A stretch of DNA of 64,000 bases from Phymatolithon calcareum (GCA_977006965.1 OZ345356.1:2480001-2544000); one strand, 5' to 3'; positions 32,390 to 42,880 are shown, counted from the first letter of the stretch. Notes: generated by a model not told the origin, from the sequence alone. Numbers and translations: made by a program.

Positions 32390-32456
32390 TTGTTAATGGT
32401 GCAAAGCTCGTTAGTCACTGTCAGACAGTAAATAACGAGCTTTGCACCATTAACAA
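32390..32456. repeat. Perfect 24-bp inverted repeat with a 19-base loop
   Basis: Arms 32390-32413 (ttgttaatggtgcaaagctc onward) and 32433-32456 are exact reverse complements. The loop itself contains ctgtcagacag, a short palindrome. It could be a small-RNA precursor, a transcript terminator or a miniature element remnant. Confidence 0.9.
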
Positions 32457-32639
32457 GGAAAGAATCTGTTAAGAGTGCACAAGCACAAAAGCTCGCACTT
32501 GCGACTCTAAGAGAGATGCTGGAAGAAGGACGCAGAGCAGTCATATGTTCTCTTGTGAACAACGACAAAGAATAAAAACGTCATGTCGACGAACGCTCAT
32601 ACCCGGAAACCGTGATAGGAAGAGGATGAAATGAAATAT

Positions 32640-32931
32640 TTACAGAAGGACGTTCGATCAGTTGTTAAATCTGGACAAGCACGTCACGGTTGTAAATGTT
32701 TGCGTAGCGCTGTGCCGCTGGGAATCATTCACTTTCGAGATGCTGAAACAAGGCTGCAGAGAAGCAGTACGTTTTCTTCTCAATGACGGAGAAAAACAAA
32801 GGAATGTCCAGAATTCCAATTGGGAAATCGAGCTGGGCAGAAAAATATGTACCGTTTCCAAGAGGAAGTTCGATCAGTTATTGAATTTGATCAGGCATGT
32901 GAAGCGTGTCCACCAAAAACCAAGGCAATAG
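32640..32931 (+). pseudogene. C2H2 zinc-finger remnant, two finger halves
   Basis: Two repeated segments encode the second half of C2H2 fingers: FDQLLNLDKH (about 32654) and FDQLLNLIRHVKRVH (about 32872), with the CxxC halves eroded. The phrase aggacgttcgatcagtt is repeated as aggaagttcgatcagtt. In both, the codon of the first zinc-binding His is followed directly by gt, as in the better preserved zinc-finger exons near 41-43 kb where introns begin at that spot. The frame from 32662 is open to a stop at 32931. Confidence 0.5.
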
Positions 32932-33296
32932 CCCTGCCGACAACCTGGACGCGGAAAACTGCTTGACCACCGATGTGACAATCGGAAGCATTACGAGGCT
33001 GTACGCAACGGTGAGAATGCTAAAAAATATGTTGTTTCCCGAAAGAGCTTTGCCGATACGAGTAATCCAAAAATAATACCTCCACTCGAATATTACAAGA
33101 AGAAAAATACGCATATTTCCAGAAAAAGAAACAATCTGGTGAGCACATGTATGATCCACGAGCTTCAGAACCCGACTTCAAAGGCCATACTCAGAGGAAT
33201 CGAATAATAAAACATTTACTGTAATTAGGAATGCAATATATTTTTCAATATAAATTCATCCCTTCGACAAGCGCAGAACAGCACAACGCTTGAACA
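32932..33296. other. Sequence between the zinc-finger remnant and the satellite
   Basis: No gene recognised; becomes A/T-rich toward the satellite. Confidence 0.3.
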
Positions 33297-35873
33297 TTCA
33301 TTTTCATTCATTTACATTCATTTTCATTCATTTTCATTCATTTTCATTCATTTTCATTCATTTTCATTCATTTTCATTCATTTTCATTCATTTTCATTCA
33401 TTTTCATTCATTTTCATTCATTTTCATTCATTTTCATTCATTTTCATTCATTTTCATTCATTTTCATTCATTTTCATTCATTTTCATTCATTTTCATTCA
33501 TTTTCATTCATTTTCATTCATTTTCATTCATTTTCATTCATTTTCATTCATTTTCATTCATTTTCATTCATTTTCATTCATTTTCATTCATTTTCATTCA
33601 TTTTCATTCATTTTCATTCATTTTCATTCATTTTCATTCATTTTCATTCATTTTCATTCATTTTCATTCATTTTCATTCATTTTCATTCATTTTCATTCA
33701 TTTTCATTCATTTTCATTCATTTTCATTCATTTTCATTCATTTTCATTCATTTTCATTCATTTTCATTCATTTTCATTCATTTTCATTCATTTTCATTCA
33801 TTTTCATTCATTTTCATTCATTTTCATTCATTTTCATTCATTTTCATTCATTTTCATTCATTTTCATTCATTTTCATTCATTTTCATTCATTTTCATTCA
33901 TTTTCATTCATTTTCATTCATTTTCATTCATTTTCATTCATTTTCATTCATTTTCATTCATTTTCATTCATTTTCATTCATTTTCATTCATTTTCATTCA
34001 TTTTCATTCATTTTCATTCATTTTCATTCATTTTCATTCATTTTCATTCATTTTCATTCATTTTCATTCATTTTCATTCATTTTCATTCATTTTCATTCA
34101 TTTTCATTCATTTTCATTCATTTTCATTCATTTTCATTCATTTTCATTCATTTTCATTCATTTTCATTCATTTTCATTCATTTTCATTCATTTTCATTCA
34201 TTTTCATTCATTTTCATTCATTTTCATTCATTTTCATTCATTTTCATTCATTTTCATTCATTTTCATTCATTTTCATTCATTTTCATTCATTTTCATTCA
34301 TTTTCATTCATTTTCATTCATTTTCATTCATTTTCATTCATTTTCATTCATTTTCATTCATTTTCATTCATTTTCATTCATTTTCATTCATTTTCATTCA
34401 TTTTCATTCATTTTCATTCATTTTCATTCATTTTCATTCATTTTCATTCATTTTCATTCATTTTCATTCATTTTCATTCATTTTCATTCATTTTCATTCA
34501 TTTTCATTCATTTTCATTCATTTTCATTCATTTTCATTCATTTTCATTCATTTTCATTCATTTTCATTCATTTTCATTCATTTTCATTCATTTTCATTCA
34601 TTTTCATTCATTTTCATTCATTTTCATTCATTTTCATTCATTTTCATTCATTTTCATTCATTTTCATTCATTTTCATTCATTTTCATTCATTTTCATTCA
34701 TTTTCATTCATTTTCATTCATTTTCATTCATTTTCATTCATTTTCATTCATTTTCATTCATTTTCATTCATTTTCATTCATTTTCATTCATTTTCATTCA
34801 TTTTCATTCATTTTCATTCATTTTCATTCATTTTCATTCATTTTCATTCATTTTCATTCATTTTCATTCATTTTCATTCATTTTCATTCATTTTCATTCA
34901 TTTTCATTCATTTTCATTCATTTTCATTCATTTTCATTCATTTTCATTCATTTTCATTCATTTTCATTCATTTTCATTCATTTTCATTCATTTTCATTCA
35001 TTTTCATTCATTTTCATTCATTTTCATTCATTTTCATTCATTTTCATTCATTTTCATTCATTTTCATTCATTTTCATTCATTTTCATTCATTTTCATTCA
35101 TTTTCATTCATTTTCATTCATTTTCATTCATTTTCATTCATTTTCATTCATTTTCATTCATTTTCATTCATTTTCATTCATTTTCATTCATTTTCATTCA
35201 TTTTCATTCATTTTCATTCATTTTCATTCATTTTCATTCATTTTCATTCATTTTCATTCATTTTCATTCATTTTCATTCATTTTCATTCATTTTCATTCA
35301 TTTTCATTCATTTTCATTCATTTTCATTCATTTTCATTCATTTTCATTCATTTTCATTCATTTTCATTCATTTTCATTCATTTTCATTCATTTTCATTCA
35401 TTTTCATTCATTTTCATTCATTTTCATTCATTTTCATTCATTTTCATTCATTTTCATTCATTTTCATTCATTTTCATTCATTTTCATTCATTTTCATTCA
35501 TTTTCATTCATTTTCATTCATTTTCATTCATTTTCATTCATTTTCATTCATTTTCATTCATTTTCATTCATTTTCATTCATTTTCATTCATTTTCATTCA
35601 TTTTCATTCATTTTCATTCATTTTCATTCATTTTCATTCATTTTCATTCATTTTCATTCATTTTCATTCATTTTCATTCATTTTCATTCATTTTCATTCA
35701 TTTTCATTCATTTTCATTCATTTTCATTCATTTTCATTCATTTTCATTCATTTTCATTCATTTTCATTCATTTTCATTCATTTTCATTCATTTTCATTCA
35801 TTTTCATTCATTTTCATTCATTTTCATTCATTTTCATTCATTTTCATTCATTTTCATTCATTTTCATTTTCAT
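33297..35873. repeat. Decanucleotide satellite (TTTTCATTCA)n, about 257 units
   Basis: From 33301 to 35860 every 10 bases read TTTTCATTCA, with one exception (tttacattca at 33311-33320). Partial units flank both sides (ttca at 33297; ttttcattttcat at the end). Total about 2.58 kb. The plus strand has no stop in any frame, so an 861-codon frame is open by chance; the minus strand is closed in all frames by recurrent TGA. The uniformity implies recent expansion or continuing homogenisation, or a collapsed or filled assembly region, so the true length may differ. Confidence 0.97.
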
Positions 35874-36919
35874 AAAGTATTGATAAGTTTTAATCTCATT
35901 TCGTTTCGGAAACTCTATTCGTTGTACTCTGAAATTGTACGTAATGTTTTTCAAGTTGTGGCTGATAGCCCTCCAGTGTAAAGTATTCAGAGCAGAAGTA
36001 GATCCTCAAGGTGTGTAATATATGTCTTTAAAAATATTGGGCCTGAAGTGTAGGGCTCTCGAACAAAATTGTTGTCACTTCGGCGATGCAGTTAATCTGA
36101 CTCACGGAATAGAACTCAAACTCACTTTTCTTAGATATTTGAGTTTCGAAGAGAATCTGAATCGGGATTTCTCAGTCCTATTAGATCGAATTGCATTCCT
36201 CTCCTCTCCATCGTATCGACGAGACCATTTTTGAAGTGGCGTTATTTACGAGTGAAACTACTATCGATCTCGGGCATTTCCTTGAAGAAGAGTGCCTGTT
36301 ATTGATAGTAGAATATATATCATAATGGATACCTACCCTCTAGCTAGTCTCGATTTTATACAGTTTTGAGGTGCTGGAACCGTACAGTTTTGGCGTAGTC
36401 ATTTGGATGTGGAGCTGGTCCAGAGAAGGTTTTATAGGTGATGAATCAGGAATATATCAGCTTTCCAAGCGAAACACGAAAGGTTTCTAGCGGTACGTAT
36501 CACATGAGGACGCTTACGACAAATACTATAAGAGTGATGGGCTTTGAATTGCTTATCTTAGAAAGCGGTTGTGATTTCCGTGATGCATACTTTCTGACTG
36601 AAAGCGCACTACTAGGAAACTTGATCTTCCCTCGAGGTTCAGAGTTTTCTCAACAGATCTCAAAGTCTCATTCACAGTCCGATCAAAAATTTCGTTCACC
36701 ACCTTTCCATCGCATCAAGATCGCCACAATTAGCTTGACATGGCTGATATCTTGTCCGGGAGACGTGGAAGTACAAATTTCAATGTACATGTGCTCAATT
36801 TCTCATCATGATAGCACCGTAGGTTCCTTGTTTGGTCTTCTATTCGATTTATCTTGCTCCAAGAATACAATCGGCGTCCGGGACAAGTAATTTGTTGGTT
36901 GTATCTATGAAATTTAGAA
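35874..36919. other. Flank of the satellite with a diverged direct repeat
   Basis: About 36035-36240 and 36532-36740 resemble each other at low identity in the same orientation, about 497 bp apart. A plus-strand frame at 36438-36890 (150 codons) covers the second unit; the first is covered by a 70-codon frame. No family is recognised and coding is doubtful. Confidence 0.35.
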
Positions 36920-37294
36920 TTAAGATTTACGGTTCTGTGTTAACAAAAAAGTAGCGCGGGAACGGAGTGGACAGATCACTTGAGAGTGGAAGCGAGGGTC
37001 TTGATGCGGTTGATGTACTTCATCATTCTCACCTTCAGCCTTGGTCGCGGTGTAGAAGTTGCGACGCGCGACGATCTTGTTGACCAGAGTGACACGTTGA
37101 AAGAGATCAGTGATAGCTTTGAACATTTCCTTCGCGGATTTGACTTTGCGAACATGGGCAAGGGGGGACTCGCCGAGAATGAGAACAATAGACGCCTGTG
37201 CCTTGTGGTTGTTGCGCATCCACTTTTTGAAGTCGGGATGGCCATGTGCCGGAGGATCGTCTTCAACTACCACTGTGATTGGCCGAGCTGTCAT
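36920..37294 (-). pseudogene. Ty1/copia-type gag fragment
   Basis: From ATG 37294 the minus strand reads the core of a copia-type gag (UBN2-like) domain: FKKWMRNNHKAQASIVLILG, then VKSAKEMFKAITDLFQR and RRNFYTATKAEGE. After this the conserved continuation (MMKYINRIKTLASTLK) is in another frame, so a frameshift lies at about 37035-37050. In a live element this protein forms the virus-like particle in the cytoplasm. No protease, integrase or reverse transcriptase follows, so this is an isolated remnant. Family assignment rests on the W...SIVL...AKEMF...L pattern. Confidence 0.65.
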
Positions 37295-37613
37295 CTCATT
37301 ACTTCATCACACCAGCAGAGATACTAGTCGAGCCTGCTTCATACTGCCATCATCTCTAAAGTGCAGTCTGAGCCCAAGAGAGGTGTTGAAAAATTAATTG
37401 TAGTTGCTGAAAGATGGGGAGATGTTTGCATGAGAGGAATTTTTTCGCGCCCCTTACGAATAGCCCGAGAAATTTGATCTCTCTTGACGAAGAATTAATT
37501 CTGATGAACCAGGAGAAATAGAGCGCCAAAGTTACACAGGTGCACCATGGTGATTCGAGAAAGAGACGGCCACACTTATTGGCCGAGGGGTCTTCTCATT
37601 ACTTCATTACACC
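37278..37613. repeat. 36-bp direct repeat 300 bp apart around the gag start
   Basis: 37278-37313 and 37578-37613 share attggccgag and tctcattacttcat.acacc with four or five differences. The first spans the gag start codon. These could be relics of long terminal repeat or primer-site sequence. Confidence 0.6.
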
Positions 37614-38155
37614 TCTTGAGCGTGATTGATTGCGCCATGAGCTGCTGCAAAGCAGGCATCGAAGTGCGAGCGTCACAGCCCTATAAACTTTCCACTGGGT
37701 CGTATCCCGCCGGATAACAAACTTTAATTGGTAGACAAGTGGAGCGGTTCGTATCTCGCCGATATTTTGATTATTTTGAGAGACGCTCCGAAAACGGTAT
37801 CATTTTCTCAGTGTGAGGTCCGCGGGATACGAGCCAATATTGAAATTTACGTATGAGTTTCTGAAGATTGCAGGTTATGAAATTCCGCTTGCATCTAAGT
37901 CTCCCAGTACTCGAGCCTACTTTTTGGATATTTTTTCGCCGGTCGGTCCCCGGTGGCGCTGTTTTTCCCTCGTGCGCACGTTGATCAGAGTGGTACCGTT
38001 CGAAAGCTCTTCTCAAGCACATTCGAACTGTACGAAACGCGTAAGTGTGCGCACGCGAGAATATGATGCGCCATCGTCCTGAGTAACATGCGAGAAAAGA
38101 ATTACAAAAATATAGTTTGTATTATGATTCTGCAACTATCTATTTTTAAAATTCG
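37614..38155. other. Intergenic, nothing recognised
   Basis: Contains two similar phrases, tcgtatcccgccg (37689) and tcgtatctcgccg (37750), and no convincing gene. Confidence 0.3.
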
Positions 38156-38929
38156 CTACTTTGGTGTGCGACACGTTTGGAACGTAATGGCGTGTTCGTT
38201 CTGTGAGCCAACTAACGCGTAGAGTAGATGGACGACGATGCTTTTCCCATGATACAGCGGACAATTGTTGGCTCCATAACTGCCACGCGAGATCCACTTA
38301 GCGATGCATTCTTGGTGGTACACGTGTCCACAAGGCGTTGTGAACACGGTACCCGCGAGATTATCGGCACATGTTGCGCATTCCCTCGGATGGGGGATGC
38401 GGGGCACGGTGGCGGGAGTGACGGGGCCGGCGGGAGCGGCGGAAGAAGCGGAAGCAGGCGGTGCGATTGCGGTCGCGGAAGCAGGAGCCGGCTGAACAGT
38501 GGGGACCAGGAGACGTGGAGGAAGCGGCGGCGAGGGCGCCGTGCTGAGACGTGATGAGCAGCGGAGTGTGCGCGGGGGTGGCATGCCGTAGCTGTTCCAC
38601 GGGGTACGGACCGGAGCAGGAGCGTACTCTGATTCGCCAGCGGTATCGGCGGGATGATAATCGAGCTCAATGGCGGTGTTGCGTCGAGTGATGCGCACTC
38701 CACGCGGTGCGCAAGTATTCGACTGGCCGCGATCACCGTTGTCCAGGAACCATCCGAAGCACTCGGAGTGCATGAGGTGGCCGCACGGTGGAATTGCGGC
38801 CACGTCTCCAGGACTGCAGGCCAATGAGCAGAACTGGCAAGCAGACGGGTCTCGCCGGGGTTGAGAGTGGCGCGGAATGGTTGGGACCGTATGTGGGTGG
38901 GAAGTTGACCTCTGAGAATTGGTGAACAC
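38156..38929 (-). CDS. Protein with two RING-like domains, 5' end unresolved
   Basis: 257 codons to a stop at 38156. Two RING-H2-like modules flank a Pro/Ala/Ser-rich linker. The first is CQFCSLACSPG, then PPCGHLMHSECFGWFLDN and NTCAPRG. The second is CATCADNLAGTVF, then TPCGHVYHQECIAKWI and NNCPLYHGK. RING domains bind two zinc ions and recruit ubiquitin-conjugating enzymes. In both modules the last Cys of the usual CPxC pair is absent (CAPRG, CPLYH), so the second zinc site is incomplete. No ATG precedes the first module in frame: the open frame continues upstream to a stop at 38990-38992, implying a spliced first exon, a non-ATG start or decay. Function as an E3 ligase is possible but not secure. 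Confidence 0.6.
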   Translation of the reverse strand: MFTNSQRSTSHPHTVPTIPRHSQPRRDPSACQFCSLACSPGDVAAIPPCGHLMHSECFGWFLDNGDRGQSNTCAPRGVRITRRNTAIELDYHPADTAGESEYAPAPVRTPWNSYGMPPPRTLRCSSRLSTAPSPPLPPRLLVPTVQPAPASATAIAPPASASSAAPAGPVTPATVPRIPHPRECATCADNLAGTVFTTPCGHVYHQECIAKWISRGSYGANNCPLYHGKSIVVHLLYALVGSQNEHAITFQTCRTPK

Positions 38930-38992
38930 TGCGTAATATCGGGGATTGTATATATATATATAGTGTTTAGGAATGTTTACCTGGCCTCTTTA

Positions 38993-39445
38993 TGAAAGGG
39001 AATACACAGAGCTCGCGAGGAGTCAGTGCTCTGAGCGGTGTATTCGTTTCATAATTGAGGTGTGATGGCACGTATAACGCTGTGTATAAGGTTTGATGGC
39101 ATATATATAGCTGTGTGTAAAGATTGATGGCATGTATAACGCTGTGTGTAAGGTCTATATCAAAAGTGCGGCGGAAGGGACTTTTAACCGTGCCAAGTAG
39201 TCTCTGATAGTCTGAGATGCAAGAAATGGCCCTAAAAAACGCAACAGAAACCTCCCGGACCGGCCAGGGAGGATGCCGCTGGGGAGAACCCTAGACTCCC
39301 AGCGTTTACAGTGCATAACAGCATGTGGACTACGTGGCGCGATGTAAAGTCCCTTCTGCCACGCTTTTGATATAGACCTTACACAGCGTTATACATACCA
39401 TCAACCCTTACACACAGCGTTATACGTGCCATCACACATCAATTA
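38993..39445. repeat. Miniature inverted-repeat structure, arms 39046-39182 and 39346-39445
   Basis: The left arm carries gtgtgatggcacgtataacg, two further gatggcatgtataacgctgtg-like units and tatatcaaaagtgcggcgga. The right arm carries the reverse complement in the expected order (cgcttttgatatagacc, gcgttatacataccatc, gcgttatacgtgccatcaca). Diverged only slightly, the arms enclose about 160 bp with no ORF. The whole is about 400 bp and resembles a non-autonomous foldback element. Confidence 0.75.
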
Positions 39446-39757
39446 TGCAACGCAAACGCAACGGTTATTACACTTCATAGCTCTTGAATTATGAAACACA
39501 ATCCTAGCGGTCATTACACTTCATAACACGTGAATTATGAAACAAAATACTAACAGTCATTACACATCAGGAAACCTGAATTAGGAACCACAATTCCAAC
39601 GGTCGTTGCACTTCACCACACTTGATTTATGAACACAATCTTAACGGTCATTACACTTCAGCACGCCTGAATTATGAAACACAATCCTAACTTTCATTAC
39701 ACATCAGCAAACCTGAATTAGGAGACACAATTCCAACAGTCGTTACATTTCACCACA
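39430..39757. repeat. Tandem array of about 46-bp units
   Basis: Roughly seven diverged units of the type gaattatgaaacacaatcct then cggtcattacacttca. An inverted partial unit lies outside the left arm of the preceding foldback structure near 39049, so array and foldback are related. Confidence 0.8.
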
Positions 39758-39973
39758 CCGTAGGGAGTATGATAGAGGCGTTGGACGCCACAACCGCACA
39801 GCACATTCCCCGTTTCAAATCTGCGATGCGAGAGGGAGAGGCGTCGATGGTTACATGGGTCAATAAAAAGAAATATTGCCACGCTTTTTTGCAGAGCAAT
39901 CAGCACTTCTGACACTCTGAACCCCAACTCACACTCCCATTCCCACATGAACACCTACATATTGGCACTGTCC

Positions 39974-40402
39974 GAAGACGGGGGGTTCTACTTCCCCGAA
40001 CTGTCCGAAGTTCGGGGGTTCTACTTGCCCGCAATGTCTGAAGTCGGGGGTTCTACTTCCCCGCAATTTCCGAAGTTAGGGGTTCTACTTCCCCGCAATG
40101 CCTGAAGTCGGAGGGTTCTACTTCCGCGCACTGTCTGAAGCCGGGCGGTTCAACTTCCCCGCGCCGTCTGAAGTCGGGGGTTCTACTTCCCCGCAATTTC
40201 CGAAGTTAGGGGGTTCTACTTCCCCGCACTGTCTGAAGTCGGGGGGTTCTACTTCCCCGCAATGTTCGAAGTCGGGGGGTTCTACTTCCCCGCAATGCCT
40301 TAAGTCGGAGGGTTCAACTTCCCCGCACTGTCTGAAGCCGGGCGGTTCAACTTCCCCGCGCCGTCTGAAGTCGGGGGGTTCTACTTCCCGCCAATGTCCT
40401 AT
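39974..40402. repeat. 33-bp minisatellite, 13 units
   Basis: Units such as gaagtcggggggttctactt plus ccccgcaatgtct, 32-33 bp each. A higher-order pattern is visible: the order of unit variants at 40065-40180 recurs at 40297-40400. A frame at 40098-40481 reads an 11-residue repeat (LKSGGSTSPQC); the 32-bp units break it elsewhere, so I do not call a gene. Confidence 0.9.
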
Positions 40403-40995
40403 TTTTCTCACCTTATCGATTCATCTCTTTCCTCTACTGTTCCACAAACAATATTTCCCTCCCTTTTCGTTACTTGAATGACTTGTATCACCTCCCTTTA
40501 TGACATATGTTCTCCCCGGCTAATGGTCTCCTTTCTTCAAGCCGTATTGTCTCTTCTCTTCCCTCGTAGGGCAGTCTACAGCACGGTGAAGAATCCTGCA
40601 GTTCGAAGAGGTGTAACATGAAGCAGCTCTGTGTATGGACTCGATCAATTGAGCATGCCATTTGTCTAAGAACAGATCTATGCTTATTTCCACTTACATC
40701 TGAAGGACTATCTGTTAGTACGATTTTCGTTCATTCAAACAACTTTCCTTTTAAGTACTCAAGTATTTATGTATGTAAGTACGTTTAGAGGCGCTTTCAC
40801 TCTTTCGATTGTAACGTGATCCAATGCTATGTCATGTCTAACTTTGGCACACGAGGTGGAATCTTCGTCAAGCCTCAATTCGCATTTACCTATTTTGAAG
40901 TAGAGTCTCCGTGTGCACTATGCATATGAGAGGACAAACGGGCTTTGTCAAGGTAGCTACCACGACAAATATCTCATACATAAACTGTCTTAGTT
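40403..40995. other. Intergenic, nothing recognised
   Basis: Pyrimidine-rich start, then unremarkable A/T-leaning sequence. Confidence 0.3.
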
Positions 40996-41483
40996 TTCCC
41001 CGGAAAAAACATATGTAAGTCTAGCGACACTATCGGATTTGGATTTTTGGCGTACGAATTCATTTACCTTGTGTACAAGAGATATATGGCGGTCGATTCC
41101 GTATTTGCTTGTTAATTTCATTCCACAGATCATGCAAGCATATTGGTTCACTTTGAAGTGGATCTCCTTCACCTGTTTAGAGCATGAAAACACCAGTCAG
41201 TTAATTTCGGCTAATCGCTGGCTTCGGAAAAAAGATTTTGCACACTTACACGCCTGTTCATATTACACCTTTTAGGGTAGCGGATCGGACAAAAACGGCA
41301 ACGAGCTCGAGATCTCGAAAAGTGCTTTCCGACTCCAGAAGAAGATATTATTCGAGAAGACAGGACTGGAGTGTTCAGAATAATTTTTAAGCTCATTTTG
41401 TTTCGGGAAGAGGCTTCCATGACCATCAGATCGCAGAGCGTTGTGTTACAGAGATGTAAACGACGCAGAGATAGGGAGAACAA
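40996..41483 (-). CDS. C2H2 zinc-finger gene, two exons recognised
   Basis: Minus strand. Exon ending at 41250 encodes CRFCPIRYPKRCNMNRR, followed by a strong donor (GTAAGT from 41249). The acceptor ends at 41173 (ctaaacag) and exon 2 starts at 41172 with VKEIH. Splicing removes 77 bp and joins ...NRR to VKEIH, producing C-x2-C-x12-R-x4-H: a finger whose first His is Arg. Exon 2 then carries an intact finger, CMICGMKLTSKYGIDRHISLVH (C-x2-C-x12-H-x4-H), and a possible further donor after LVHK. C2H2 fingers usually bind DNA. Neither the gene start nor the last exon is resolved. It may be a live gene with a variant finger, or one starting to decay. Confidence 0.6.
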
Positions 41484-41639
41484 GTTCTTAAGTGCGAAAA
41501 TAGTGAATCACTGTAATTCATGCACATGCGGATGTGTAAACACGGCAAATGTACCAGTAGTACTCGCCACTGACAGTAATTCCGCCGTCTCTGAACTATC
41601 CTCTTGATGGCATGGCTAAAAGCATTCCGGTAACCGTAC

Positions 41640-41811
41640 TTGCCTCTACACCGCAATTATCGATGACCCAACGGATCCTTTGCTTCAATTATACACCATG
41701 ATCACCGATTTCTCAACGGACATTTGCTTCAATTGTACACCCCCATCATCGATTGCTCAACGAACACTCTGCTTCAAATCTACACCCCTATCATCGATTC
41801 CTCAAGAAGTG
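41640..41811. repeat. 44-45-bp tandem repeat, about four units
   Basis: Units begin tgcttcaa at 41681, 41725 and 41770, with an earlier diverged unit from 41640; each ends near atcgatt.ctcaac. A two-unit relative lies at 43125-43205, together with upstream sequence resembling 41604-41640, so the block has been duplicated about 1.5 kb away. Confidence 0.8.
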
Positions 41812-41921
41812 TAGTGTGATCAATGATTACACTACGGTGATATAAGTCCCGATTATCGCCTCAATTTCGTTCTAATGTTACAATCAGTCACTCATTTTCT
41901 GATTTACACAATAGACATTAT

Positions 41922-42074
41922 ATGCCCCACAGCACGCTCCAATTCCATGAAAGGACTCAAGACGGAGGGCTCTGCTTTCACGAGAAGAAGAAACCTTGCC
42001 GTTGCACTCAGTGCAGAAAACGATTTGCGAAGCGTTCAAATCTATACAGGCACGTTAGAGTATTACACCGCTGA
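41922..42074 (+). CDS. C2H2 zinc-finger exon
   Basis: ATG at 41922 opens a 50-codon frame (MPHSTLQFHERTQDGG...) to TGA at 42072-42074 with one perfect finger: Cys at 42003 and 42012, His at 42051 and 42066 (C-x2-C-x12-H-x4-H), core CTQCRKRFAKRSNLYRH. A GT lies directly after the first His codon (42054), the place where introns start in the neighbouring finger exons, so this may be exon 1 of the gene continuing at 42263. Unspliced, it would make a one-finger peptide. Confidence 0.5.
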   Translation: MPHSTLQFHERTQDGGLCFHEKKKPCRCTQCRKRFAKRSNLYRHVRVLHR

Positions 42075-42262
42075 CGTTTGAAAAGTGCATTCAGTTTTAG
42101 AACTACTTATATGTGCTCTCGTTAAAACCAATCATACACGGTTCCTATTATTCTTTTCCTGTCTGGTATATTCAGTCTCTGAGCAATACTATATATATTC
42201 TTCATGGCAAGTGACTTCAGTTCTGAGAAAGTATTGTCCATCGTTTTCTTCTTCCGAAGATT

Positions 42263-42880
42263 ATGTCTGCAAACGCTTCCGACAATATGGAGTCCCCGAG
42301 CGTCCCTGTGCCCCATCAGATGAGCACTCAATTTCTCGTGAACGAAGACAAAAGTGACTCTGGTGCAGTGACGGATATCAATATCACCAAAACATCGCCT
42401 GTAAAATGCAGTTTGTGCCCACTGTCATACGCGGCGGTCGGAAACTTGAATAAGCATGTAATTATTCTGCAGAAAATCGGAATCCAGCGGGAATCGGATA
42501 TCGGACTAATTTCAGGTCGCAAAATCTATTGTGTATCTTTTCTTTCGCAATTATGACTACGTGTGAGTTCTTTTTCAGATCAAATCTGTGCATCTTGAGC
42601 AGAGACCGCATGTTTGCGAGAACTGCGGTTTAAAATTCTCATTTCAAGATGTTCTCCAAAGCCATATAACAGCTGTACAGTTGCAAGGAAATGATATCAC
42701 ACAGACTCTATGGCAACCAGTTACTAAATTTGGAGTTCTTTTAATATATTTTTCAATTATTTGGCCACTCTATCTGAGCAGGTTGAACGGAAATTTCACT
42801 GCGAGTTCTGCAACGGGTCCTTTCAATATCGTACCCATTTATCGAAGCATCAGAACCTTGCTCACACAAACATCGTCTGA
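42263..42880 (+). CDS. C2H2 zinc-finger gene, three exons
   Basis: Predicted exons 42263-42457, 42579-42674 and 42782-42880, introns of 121 and 107 bp with GT-AG ends, all phase 0; stop TGA 42878-42880. The first join is compelling: exon 1 ends CSLCPLSYAAVGNLNKH and exon 2 begins IKSVH, restoring C-x2-C-x12-H-x4-H. Exon 2 holds CENCGLKFSFQDVLQSH, whose second His is not recovered by the proposed second join (HITA then VERKF). Exon 3 has an intact finger, CEFCNGSFQYRTHLSKHQNLAH, near the C-terminus. Residues 1-45 are Ser/Asp-rich with no finger. A DNA-binding nuclear protein is likely. Another 5' exon (41922-42053) may belong to it. Confidence 0.6.

Noticed and set aside
33290-35875. An 861-codon frame repeating a ten-residue unit
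   Set aside because: It exists only because the decamer satellite has no stop on the plus strand in any frame; there is no unique coding sequence on either side.
40098-40481. A repetitive 127-codon gene over the 33-bp minisatellite
   Set aside because: The open frame depends on a run of 33-bp units; 32-bp units and the absence of unique flanking coding sequence argue against it.
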